In this document: in pieces, positions 27,905 through 35,514 of the stretch
How the letters are laid out: each line of letters starts with the position of its first letter
Numbering within the stretch: the stretch's first letter is position 1
From: Paractinoplanes lichenicola
GTDB taxonomy: Bacteria > Actinomycetota > Actinomycetes > Mycobacteriales > Micromonosporaceae
DNA length: 64,000 bases
NCBI RefSeq assembly: GCF_016785085.1
Contig: NZ_JAENHO010000017.1
Span: 1-64,000, forward strand
Direction: 5' to 3'
Position numbers and translations under genes: made by a program
The notes under the pieces: generated by a model
Database searches by the model: none
What the model saw: only the letters and a program-made list of their open reading frames with translations
What the model was told of the DNA's origin: nothing

Positions 27905-29283
27905 GTCCATTCGATGACCGTGACCCGGTCGACATCCCGCACCAGGACGCCGAGACGCCCCTCCACGACCTGATGACCCAGGTCATCGACCTGGCCGACG
28001 AGGCGGTGACGGCCCGCCTGACCGACGACGAACTGCTCCGCCAACTCGACCTGATCGAACGCGAAGTGGACGCGGAGCCGTCAGCCACCGGGCGTAACCG
28101 CGTTCTTCACCGGCGGGTCGGCGCCAAGGCGTGGGCGCGGCGAGCCGCGGCCGCGACCAAGAAGGTAGCGTCCGCGCGAAGCCGGTCGCTGGCGCTCGTG
28201 GCCGTTGTGCTGCTGGGACTGGTGGGCACCGGCCTTTCGGTGGCCGGCTTGCGGCGGGCCGATCACATCCGGGCGAATCAGGTGACGTCCGAGAAAGCCG
28301 ATCTTGCGGAGCAGGCGTTCCAAGCGGCCCTCACGCAGTACACCGATTCGCTCAACTCCCTTGCGGTCGCTTTGAGCGTTCAGCCCGAGCTGGACGCTTC
28401 GACATTCGAGACACTGACGAGTCCCGCATGGAGCTCGTCATCCGCGGCGTCTGGAGTCCATTACGTCGTCGCAGCCAACTCGGCCCAGATTCCCCAGGTA
28501 CAGTCCGAATGGCGTGACCGCGGCGCGACCGGTCTGACCCTTGAGCCGACCAAGACGTCCGATGAGCACTTTGTCGTTGTCCTCACGGCCGCTCTGGGTG
28601 GTGGGACTTCCTCCGGCCTGGACCTCTCGGCTTCACCGCAGGCCGCCGAGGCACTGCGCCAATCGCGCGACACCGGCGTCATGGCTGCGAGCAGCCCGAG
28701 CTTCCTGTTGCGCGACGCGTCGATACCAGCGGAGGAGCGGCAGCAGGCGCTGGTTCTCGCCGCTCCGGTCTTCACCCAGTCGGCGGGCAAGCCCGGGGGG
28801 AACCTCTTCCGGGGCTGGGTCGTCACGGGCCTGAGGTTGGATGACCTGCTTCGGCAGGGCGGTAGGGGCGGCGGAGGTTCCTTCACCGTCCGGCTGCGCG
28901 ACATCACCGTGAAGGCCGCACCCAGAATGGTCGCCTCGTATGAGTGGCCCGGCACGGAGGAGGCGTCGGCTGCGCGCATGGTGAACTTCACCGCCGGCCA
29001 GCGCCAATGGCAGCTCGAGTTGACACCGATCGAGGAACTGCGAACGCCGTCAGATCATCTGGAAGTCGCGGCATGGATGATCGGGTCGTTCATCACGCTG
29101 CTTCTTCTTGCTCTGGTCGCAGCGGCGACTCGCTCCGCCGACCCGTCCCGAGGTAGTGACGGAGCCACCACCGTCGGCCGAGAACGCCCCGCCCGGCGAG
29201 AAGAACCGCCGGCGAAGCTGGAAACGGTCGCGCCCGAGCCGACGGGCCCGGCGCGCGTGCTGGCGACCCGCAACACGAGCTGA
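27901..29283 (+). CDS. membrane CHASE-domain protein, putative sigma-factor sensor
   Basis: This 460-aa protein has a cytoplasmic N-terminus (1-95, with acidic helix TARLTDDELLRQLDLIEREVD), TM1 at about 96-115, an extracytoplasmic domain, TM2 at about 390-410, and a 50-residue Pro/Arg-rich tail. The outer domain carries CHASE hallmarks: GLDLSASPQAAEALRQSRDTG near 239-259, then APVFTQSAG and GWVVTGLRLDDLL around 288-317. CHASE domains bind small ligands and normally head histidine kinases or cyclases; here no enzyme follows. GTG 27901 overlaps the sigma stop by 4 bases. By position it should be the anti-sigma partner, with the N-terminus binding the sigma factor (inference). No zinc-type H-x3-C-x2-C motif is present. 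Confidence 0.82.
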   Translation: MSPFDDRDPVDIPHQDAETPLHDLMTQVIDLADEAVTARLTDDELLRQLDLIEREVDAEPSATGRNRVLHRRVGAKAWARRAAAATKKVASARSRSLALVAVVLLGLVGTGLSVAGLRRADHIRANQVTSEKADLAEQAFQAALTQYTDSLNSLAVALSVQPELDASTFETLTSPAWSSSSAASGVHYVVAANSAQIPQVQSEWRDRGATGLTLEPTKTSDEHFVVVLTAALGGGTSSGLDLSASPQAAEALRQSRDTGVMAASSPSFLLRDASIPAEERQQALVLAAPVFTQSAGKPGGNLFRGWVVTGLRLDDLLRQGGRGGGGSFTVRLRDITVKAAPRMVASYEWPGTEEASAARMVNFTAGQRQWQLELTPIEELRTPSDHLEVAAWMIGSFITLLLLALVAAATRSADPSRGSDGATTVGRERPARREEPPAKLETVAPEPTGPARVLATRNTS

Positions 29284-29290
29284 ATGCGGA

Positions 29291-29326
29291 AACGCCCGGC
29301 ACCCCAGGAGAGGGGTGCCGGGCGTT
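29291..29326. terminator. bidirectional terminator
   Basis: AACGCCCGGCACCCC pairs perfectly with GGGGTGCCGGGCGTT (15-bp stem, 6-base loop). It lies 7 bases after the CHASE gene stop and 8 bases beyond the L31 stop on the other strand, so it can end both transcripts. Confidence 0.88.
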
Positions 29327-29334
29327 CGGCTGCC

Positions 29335-29586
29335 TTACTTGGCGTATTTCGCGTACTTGGCGCGGAACTTCTCGATGCGGCCGGCGGTGTCGAGCACCCG
29401 CGTGCGGCCCGTCCAGAACGGGTGGCTGGCGGCCGAGATCTGCACGTCGATCACCGGGTACGTGTTGCCGTCCGACCACTCGACGGTCTTGTCGCTGTTC
29501 TCCGTCGACCGGGTGAGGAACGCGTAGTCGGCGTTGCGGTCGCGGTAGACGACGGTGTGGTAGTCGGGGTGAATGCCGTTCTTCAT
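29335..29586 (-). CDS. rpmE2: 50S ribosomal protein L31 type B (zinc-independent)
   Basis: This 83-aa L31 has the MKNGIHPDYHTVVYRD start and SHPFWTGRTRVLDTAGRIEKF core. It lacks the Cys residues that bind zinc in the C+ form, so it is the alternative protein used when zinc is scarce. GGGAGGA lies about 7 bases before ATG 29586. The start codon overlaps the stop of the histidine kinase gene (ATGA), leaving no room for a private Zur-controlled promoter next to it. That arrangement is unusual. Confidence 0.95.
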   Translation of the reverse strand: MKNGIHPDYHTVVYRDRNADYAFLTRSTENSDKTVEWSDGNTYPVIDVQISAASHPFWTGRTRVLDTAGRIEKFRAKYAKYAK

Positions 29587-31436
29587 GTCTCTGTCCTCCC
29601 GAGGAGATCGACCGGTAGAACCTCGGGAGGGGCGGCATTATTTCCGCCCCCGGGCAGGGTTATGACGAAGGTCGCACCCTGCCCATAAGTGCTGGTCACG
29701 GCCACGGAACCGCCATGCGCCTCGGCCAGTTTGCGAACGATCGACAGCCCCAGTCCGCTGCCCCCGGTGCGCCGGTTGCGCGACGGCTCGGCCCGCCAGA
29801 AACGCTCGAAAACCATCGGCAGCTGGTGGGAGGGAATGCCGGGTCCCGTGTCCGCGACGGCGAGTTCCCCCGTACGGGCGGAAAGCGTGACCCGGCCGCC
29901 CGGGGGCGTGTGCCGGATGGCGTTGGCGACAAGATTGCCCAGGGCCTGTCGCAGGCGAATCGGGTCGGCCGGGAAGACCACAGGCGCGGCGTCGACGATC
30001 AATGCGACCCCGGCCCGATCGGCGGCCTCGGCGAACGCGTCGGCGACGGCCCCGAGCAGTTCCTCCGCCCGTACGGGAATGGGATGCAACCGCAACTCAC
30101 CCGCGTCGGCCGCCGCCAGATCCTGCAGGTCGTCGATGACGTGCTGGAGCAGCAGCGCCTCCTCGAGCAGCGACGCGGTCAGCTCACGGTCGAGCGGCAC
30201 CACCCCCTCGTCGGCCGCCTCGAGCCAGCCGCGGATGTTCGTCACCGGGGTGCGCATCTCGTGCGCGACATCGTTCACCATCGCGCGGCGCAACTGCTCG
30301 ACCTCGTGCCGGCGTTCGGCCATCGCGTTGAAGGCCGTCCCCAGGCGCGCGATCTCGTCGCGGCCGGTGACCGCCACCCGGGTGCCGTCGTCGCCGTCGC
30401 GCATCCGGCCGGCCGCCGCCGTCAAAGCGCGCAACGGCCGCACCATCCGCACCCCGACCAGGGCCGTCACGCCCACCGCGACGAGCAGCACCACCCCCGC
30501 GACCCCGATGACGCGCCAGCGGTTGCGCGGCGAGAGGTCGAACCCGGGCGGCGCGGTGGTGCCAGGTGTCGTCACGAAGAGCAGGGCCGCGGGGGCGACG
30601 TGCCCGGTGAGCTGTTCCCGCCGCGCGCCGGCCAGGCAGTCGGCGACCGCACCGGCCCGCGCCTGGCCCGCCCGCGCCGCGGCCTGGTCGGCCCACGTCC
30701 AGGTGTTGTCGAGGCCGACCCGCACGGCGGGGAGGCGCTGACGTTGCACACAGGCGTCGACGAGCGTGTCGAGCCGGCGCAGCGCCCGCGCCTCGGTCTC
30801 GGTCGGCTCGGCCAGCGTGGCCCGCGGCCCGGAGCAGGCCAGGTCGGTGGAGACGTCGTTGCCGGGGGTCTCGATGTGGGGACGGCCGCTGGGCCCGTCG
30901 ACGACCACGGCGTTGCGGTAGACCGACCGGGGCTCGCCCTCCTGGGCCGGGGCGGCCGTGGGTTCGCGCAGGCAGCCCGCGACCCGGGAGGCGATCGCGC
31001 GCAGGTTCGCGCGTTCGGCCGGGGTGAGCCGGAAGGGGCCGACCGCGCGGGCGTCGATGCGGTCGTCGCGGGCGCCGGGCAGCAGGGCGGTGTCGACGCC
31101 GAGCGGGTCGACCGTGGCCGACACGCGGGCCGGGAGCGTGCCGCCGCCGGAGTCGGCCAGGGGCGTACGGGCTCGGGTGGTCAGGGCGATGCGGTGCCCG
31201 GTGCTCGCCGCGAGCTGGTCGACGAGTGGGCCGGCGCCGGACCAGTCCTTGTGCGTGGCCGCGTAGCCGAGCAGGGCGTCGTAGATCCTGGCGTCGTCGG
31301 TGAGCGCCTGCACCTGCTCCTGCTGGATCGCGCGGGTCGTGGTGCGGACGGCGAGCCAGGCCGTGGCCGCGACCGAGAGCACGGAGACGACGGCCGACAG
31401 CGCGAGCAGCCGCAGGAGCAGGCTCGACCTACGCAT
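29583..31436 (-). CDS. two-component sensor histidine kinase
   Basis: This 617-aa kinase has TM1 near residues 8-30 and an external sensor of about 280 residues with several Cys. TM2 is at about 308-330, then a HAMP domain (RPLRALTAAAGRMRDGDD), and HisKA with phospho-acceptor His392 (NDVAHEMRTPVTN). The HATPase domain shows an N-box (LGNLVANAIRHT), G1 (VADTGPGIP) and G2 (GGSGLGLSIV). Its start overlaps the response regulator stop by 8 bases and its stop overlaps the L31 start. The external sensor fold is not recognised. Confidence 0.93.
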   Translation of the reverse strand: MRRSSLLLRLLALSAVVSVLSVAATAWLAVRTTTRAIQQEQVQALTDDARIYDALLGYAATHKDWSGAGPLVDQLAASTGHRIALTTRARTPLADSGGGTLPARVSATVDPLGVDTALLPGARDDRIDARAVGPFRLTPAERANLRAIASRVAGCLREPTAAPAQEGEPRSVYRNAVVVDGPSGRPHIETPGNDVSTDLACSGPRATLAEPTETEARALRRLDTLVDACVQRQRLPAVRVGLDNTWTWADQAAARAGQARAGAVADCLAGARREQLTGHVAPAALLFVTTPGTTAPPGFDLSPRNRWRVIGVAGVVLLVAVGVTALVGVRMVRPLRALTAAAGRMRDGDDGTRVAVTGRDEIARLGTAFNAMAERRHEVEQLRRAMVNDVAHEMRTPVTNIRGWLEAADEGVVPLDRELTASLLEEALLLQHVIDDLQDLAAADAGELRLHPIPVRAEELLGAVADAFAEAADRAGVALIVDAAPVVFPADPIRLRQALGNLVANAIRHTPPGGRVTLSARTGELAVADTGPGIPSHQLPMVFERFWRAEPSRNRRTGGSGLGLSIVRKLAEAHGGSVAVTSTYGQGATFVITLPGGGNNAAPPEVLPVDLLGRTET

Positions 31437-32112
31437 CGGCGAGCTTGTAGCCGACGCCGTAGACGGTCAGCAGGCGTACGGGGTGGGAAGGGTCTGGCTC
31501 GATCTTGCGGCGCAGGTTCATCACGTGGACGTCGACCGTGCGCGCCGTGACGAAGTTGTCGCCGTGCAGACGCAGCACCAACTGCTCACGTGTGAACACC
31601 CGGCCGGGCTGGGCGGCCAGCGCGTGCAGCAGCTGGAACTCGCCGGGCGTGCACGTCACCGGGTGGCCGTCGGCGCGCACCTCGTGCCGTACGGGATCGA
31701 CGTGCAGATCGCCCAGCCGCAGCACCGGGTCGGGGGTCTTGACCGTGAGCTTGGCGCGCCGCAGCAGGGTGCGGATGCGGGCGGCGAGCTCGCGCGGGCT
31801 GTACGGCTTGGTCAGATAGTCGTCGGCGCCCAGGTCGAGGCCGAGCAGCAGGTCGTCCTCGGTGCCGCGGGCGGTCAGCACGAGGATCGGCAGGTCGCAG
31901 TCGCGGCGCAGGATCCGGCAGACGTCGAGCCCGTCCACGCGCGGCATCATCACGTCGAGCACGAGCAGGTCGGGCGAAGTTGCGCGAACTTGCTCGAGCG
32001 CGGCCCGGCCGTCCTCGGCGACCAGCACCGTGTGACCTTCGTGCTCGAGATAGCGCCGGAGAAGCTCGGCCTGCTTGGGATCGTCCTCGGCCACGAGCAC
32101 ATACGCACACAC
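31429..32112 (-). CDS. OmpR/PhoB-family response regulator
   Basis: A receiver domain holds Asp53 (LLVLDVMMPRVDG), the acidic pair E9-D10-D11, and the Lys of YLTKPYSPREL. It is followed by a winged-helix DNA-binding domain (FTREQLVLRLHGDNFVTARTVDVHVMNLRRKIE). GTG 32112 is chosen over upstream ATGs because TAAACT ends 7 bases before it, a leaderless arrangement. It is partner of the coupled histidine kinase. Confidence 0.92.
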   Translation of the reverse strand: MCAYVLVAEDDPKQAELLRRYLEHEGHTVLVAEDGRAALEQVRATSPDLLVLDVMMPRVDGLDVCRILRRDCDLPILVLTARGTEDDLLLGLDLGADDYLTKPYSPRELAARIRTLLRRAKLTVKTPDPVLRLGDLHVDPVRHEVRADGHPVTCTPGEFQLLHALAAQPGRVFTREQLVLRLHGDNFVTARTVDVHVMNLRRKIEPDPSHPVRLLTVYGVGYKLADA

Positions 32113-32119
32113 GGCGGCG

Positions 32120-32125
32120 AGTTTA
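32120..32125 (-). promoter_or_regulatory. -10 box TAAACT for the response-regulator operon (leaderless)
   Basis: TAAACT on the minus strand ends 7 bases before GTG 32112, with no ribosome site. It should drive response regulator, kinase and rpmE2 together. Confidence 0.5.
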
Positions 32126-32197
32126 GGACGCGTGCGCATGCCGGAACGGGAGCACAACGGGATGACAACAGGATCCTGACAAGTCGCGGTCAGGGCT

Positions 32198-33955
32198 TCA
32201 GACGGCGGGCCCCGGGGTGCGCACGGCCAGCATGGCCACGTCGTCCTCGTGGTCGTTGCCGGCCAGGCGGTGGTGAACTGTGTCGAGCAGTTCGGGCAGC
32301 GGCGCCCCGGCGAGGCCGCTCAGGGTCCGGCGGAGGTGCACCTTGCGCTCGTCGATGACGTCGTGCCGGGTTTCGATCAGCCCGTCGGTGTAGAGCAGGA
32401 CGGTCGAGCCGGGCGGCAGGTCGCGCGTGTGGTTCGTGCGGGGCATCCGGCGCTGCACCCCGAGCAGGATGTCGCGCCCGGGCAGGGGGCTGACCGTGCC
32501 GTCGGCCTCGAGCAGCAGTGGCGGCGGGTGACCGGCGTTGGCCCATTGCAGGCGGTGCCCGCCGGGGACCGACTGCACGTAGGCCAGGATTGCGGTGGTC
32601 GGGATGCGGTCGCCCAGCACCTGCATGGCGCTGTCCAGGCGGCGCAGCAGCGCGGACGGCGGCTCGTGCCGGTCGATCACATATGCGCGCAGCATGCTCC
32701 GCAACTGACCCATCGTGGTCGCCGCGCGCATGTCGTGCCCGGTCACGTCGCCGACGACCAGGGCCAGCTCGCCCGGCCCGACGCTGACCGCGTCGTACCA
32801 GTCGCCGCCCACGTGCTCGCCGCGGGCGGCCGGCTCGTAGCGGGCCGCGAGCTGCAGCGGGGCGGCGTCGGGCAGGTCGCTGAGCATGGCCCGCTGCAGC
32901 ACAGCGGCGACCTGCTCGCGGGAGAACAAGTAGTCGGCCCGCTGCACCGCCTGGCTCACGTAGCCGGCCAGCGCGGCCAGCACCGCCTCGTCGAGCACGT
33001 CGACCTCGAACCGCTGCTTCCACACGAAGGTCAGCGCCCCGATCGGCCCGGCCGGGCCGGGCAGCGGCACGCTCGCCCCGGACTCCCAGCCCATCTCGCG
33101 GAACGTCGCCAGGGCGTCGGGCACCCGCGCGGCCACGGTGGCGAGGTCGGGCAGCAGCACCGGGCGCCCGGTGGCCGCGGCCAGCCCCGACGGGGTGAGC
33201 ACGTCGCCGGCGTACCGCTGCCAGCGGCCGGCCACCGCGGCGGGCAGCGACTCGCCGGACTGCAGGCTGATCCGCCCGTCCGGCTCGAGCAGCGAGATGC
33301 CCACGTAATCCGGGTCGAGGGTGCCGCCGACCAGGGTGCGGACCGCGTCGGTGACGTCGGTGACGGTGGCCGTGCGGGCCAGGGCCACGCTCGCGCGCAG
33401 CAGCAGCTGGGTGCGGTCGAGGGCGGCGTGGGCGTCCTCGGCCCGGCGGCCGGCCGACCGGGTGGCGATGCGCAGGCGCAGGCTGTCGGAGCAGGCCGCG
33501 GCCAGGTCGGCGAGCAGGTCGAGCTCGGCCGGGGTCCACTGCCGGGGCTCGGTGTCGATGGCGCACAGCGACCCCAGGACGTGGCCGTCGGCGTCGGTCA
33601 GCGGCATCCCGGCGTAGCCGACCACGCCGAGGTCGGCGATGGCCAGGTTGCCGGTCACCCGCGGGTCGGTGCGGGCGTCGGTCACGACGAGCGGCTCGGC
33701 GCTGATCACGACGTGCTGGCAGAACGAGTGGGACAGCGGGGTCTGCCGCCGGCCCAGCCACGGCTCGCCCAGCCCGCAGGCGCCCGGGAAAACCTGCCGC
33801 GACTCGTCGACCAGCGACACCAAAGCGACGGGGACGCGCAGGACCGTACGGACCATTGCCGTGAATCGGTCGAAAACGGGATCGGGGACGGGACCCAGCC
33901 CGGTGCGCGCCAGGGCGTCCAGCCGGGACCGGTCGCCAAGGCCGCGGTCGTTCAT
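32198..33955 (-). CDS. GAF-GAF-SpoIIE PP2C-type phosphatase
   Basis: This 585-aa cytoplasmic protein has a first GAF domain (about 15-165: FPGACGLGEPW...TPLSHSFCQHVV...GSLCAID). A second GAF follows (about 185-330), then a PP2C/SpoIIE phosphatase (about 350-580) with GGDWYDAVSVGPGELALVVGDVTGHDM and YTDGLIETR metal-binding Asp motifs. Such proteins dephosphorylate anti-anti-sigma (STAS) proteins to switch on stress sigma factors. No STAS or RsbW gene is adjacent. ATG 33955 is supported by a leaderless -10 box. Confidence 0.92.
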   Translation of the reverse strand: MNDRGLGDRSRLDALARTGLGPVPDPVFDRFTAMVRTVLRVPVALVSLVDESRQVFPGACGLGEPWLGRRQTPLSHSFCQHVVISAEPLVVTDARTDPRVTGNLAIADLGVVGYAGMPLTDADGHVLGSLCAIDTEPRQWTPAELDLLADLAAACSDSLRLRIATRSAGRRAEDAHAALDRTQLLLRASVALARTATVTDVTDAVRTLVGGTLDPDYVGISLLEPDGRISLQSGESLPAAVAGRWQRYAGDVLTPSGLAAATGRPVLLPDLATVAARVPDALATFREMGWESGASVPLPGPAGPIGALTFVWKQRFEVDVLDEAVLAALAGYVSQAVQRADYLFSREQVAAVLQRAMLSDLPDAAPLQLAARYEPAARGEHVGGDWYDAVSVGPGELALVVGDVTGHDMRAATTMGQLRSMLRAYVIDRHEPPSALLRRLDSAMQVLGDRIPTTAILAYVQSVPGGHRLQWANAGHPPPLLLEADGTVSPLPGRDILLGVQRRMPRTNHTRDLPPGSTVLLYTDGLIETRHDVIDERKVHLRRTLSGLAGAPLPELLDTVHHRLAGNDHEDDVAMLAVRTPGPAV

Positions 33956-33961
33956 GGTCGT

Positions 33962-33967
33962 ACCGTA
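33962..33967 (-). promoter_or_regulatory. -10 box TACGGT for the phosphatase gene (leaderless)
   Basis: TACGGT on the minus strand ends 6 bases before ATG 33955. No ribosome site precedes the ATG. Confidence 0.45.
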
Positions 33968-34051
33968 CAGTTTCCCTGGGACAAGCGTTTGATCTGCCCG
34001 GCGCTGGGCACCCGACCCGCCGACAATCGTGATCAATTCGAGGTGGGGATC

Positions 34052-34669
34052 ATGTCCGACTCCCGTACGCTGCGTGCCCTGGTGCTGGGCTGCTCCCTCA
34101 AGCCGGGGCCGCAGGAATCCAGCAGCGACCTGCTCGGCCGGCAGGTCCTCGACGCGCTTGCCGACCACGACGTCGACGGCGAGCTGATCCGGGTGGCCGA
34201 CCAGAACATCAAGTTCGGCGTGAGCACCGACGAGGGCGGCGGGGACGGCTGGCCCGCCGTACGGGAGAAGCTTCTCGCGGCCGACATCCTGGTGATCGCG
34301 ACGCCGATCTGGCTCGGTCAGCCGTCGAGCGTGGCCAAGATGGTGCTGGAACGCCTCGACGCCGAGCTGTCGGAGACCGACTCGCGCGGCCGCCCGTCCA
34401 TGTACGACAAGGTGGCGGCGGTCGTCGTGGTCGGCAACGAGGACGGCGCCCACCACGTGATCGCCGAGGTCATCCAGGCCCTCAACGACGTCGGCTTCAC
34501 CATCCCCGCGGCCGCGTCCGCCTACTGGGTCGGCGAGGCGCTGGGCAAGGTCGACTACAAGGACGCCGGTCCCAAGCCCGACACCACGGGCGAGTCGGTC
34601 AAGTCGCTCGCCTCCACTGTCTCCCACCTGGCGCGGGCCCTGACCGAAAACCCTTACCCGGCCGAATAG
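34052..34669 (+). CDS. flavodoxin-like NAD(P)H-dependent FMN reductase family protein
   Basis: This 205-aa protein has the FMN_red/flavodoxin fold: RALVLGCSLKPGPQESSS at the phosphate-binding loop, then ADILVIATPIWLGQPSSVAK (the T-P-x-W flavin-contact loop), and VVGNEDGAHHVIAEV. It probably reduces quinones or acts as a flavodoxin-like carrier. ATG 34052 follows GAGGTGGGG. It is divergent from the SpoIIE phosphatase. Confidence 0.88.
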   Translation: MSDSRTLRALVLGCSLKPGPQESSSDLLGRQVLDALADHDVDGELIRVADQNIKFGVSTDEGGGDGWPAVREKLLAADILVIATPIWLGQPSSVAKMVLERLDAELSETDSRGRPSMYDKVAAVVVVGNEDGAHHVIAEVIQALNDVGFTIPAAASAYWVGEALGKVDYKDAGPKPDTTGESVKSLASTVSHLARALTENPYPAE

Positions 34670-34740
34670 GCACTCCCCTGAGCGCGTGACGTCGCCGTAG
34701 GCTCTGGGCGACGTGGCGGTGATCACAGGGTGGAGTGACG

Positions 34741-35514
34741 ATGAGCGTTCTGCAGGAGCTCGTGACGGCGATCCGGACCGGGTCGGTCGAAGTGGTCGAC
34801 CTGACGGCCCCGCTGTCCAGCGAGACTCCGATCCTCAAGCTGCCGCCGCCGTTCTCCGACACGATCACTTTCGGCCTCGAGGAGATCAGCCGGTACGACG
34901 AGCGCGGACCCGCCTGGTATTGGAACAACATCCACACGGGTGAGCACACCGGCACCCACCTGGACGCCCCGGTCCACTGGGTGACGGCCAAGGACGGCGA
35001 GGACGTCTCGCAGATCGCGCCGCTCAAGCTGGTCGCGCCGGCCGCCGTCATCGACGTGTCGGACCGGGTGGCCACCGATCCCGACTTCCTGCTCGAGATC
35101 GACGACGTACGGGCGTGGGAGTCCCAGCACGGGCCGCTTCCCACCGGCGGGTGGCTCCTGGTCCGTACGGGCTGGGACGCGCGCTCGGACGACCAGGCGG
35201 GCTTCCTGAACGCGAACGAGACCGGCCCGCACACCCCGGGCATCTCCGTCGAGTGCGCGAAATGGCTCGCCGAGGAGGCGCCCGTGGTCGGCGTCGGGGT
35301 CGAGACCGTCGGCACCGACGCGGGGCAGGCGTTCGGGTTCGACCCCGCGTTCCCCTGCCACTCGTACGTGCTCGGGGCGGGCAAATACGGCCTGACCCAG
35401 CTGCAGAATCTGGCCACGTTGCCCCCGACCGGGGCCGTCGTGATCGCCGCGCCGCTGCCGATCGTCGGCGGCTCGGGCAGCCCGGCCCGGGTGCTGGCCC
35501 TGGTCGAGCGATGA
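34741..35514 (+). CDS. cyclase-family metal-dependent hydrolase (KynB-like fold)
   Basis: This 257-aa protein carries the H-x-G-T-H-x-D signature of PF04199 cyclases (HTGTHLDAPVHW, His69, His73, Asp75), which binds zinc or manganese. Relatives include bacterial kynurenine formamidase and isatin hydrolase. GGTGGAG precedes ATG 34741. Its stop overlaps the start of the TPP enzyme (ATGA), so the two work in one pathway, perhaps opening a cyclic amide or lactone to a 2-keto acid (inference). Confidence 0.9.
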   Translation: MSVLQELVTAIRTGSVEVVDLTAPLSSETPILKLPPPFSDTITFGLEEISRYDERGPAWYWNNIHTGEHTGTHLDAPVHWVTAKDGEDVSQIAPLKLVAPAAVIDVSDRVATDPDFLLEIDDVRAWESQHGPLPTGGWLLVRTGWDARSDDQAGFLNANETGPHTPGISVECAKWLAEEAPVVGVGVETVGTDAGQAFGFDPAFPCHSYVLGAGKYGLTQLQNLATLPPTGAVVIAAPLPIVGGSGSPARVLALVER

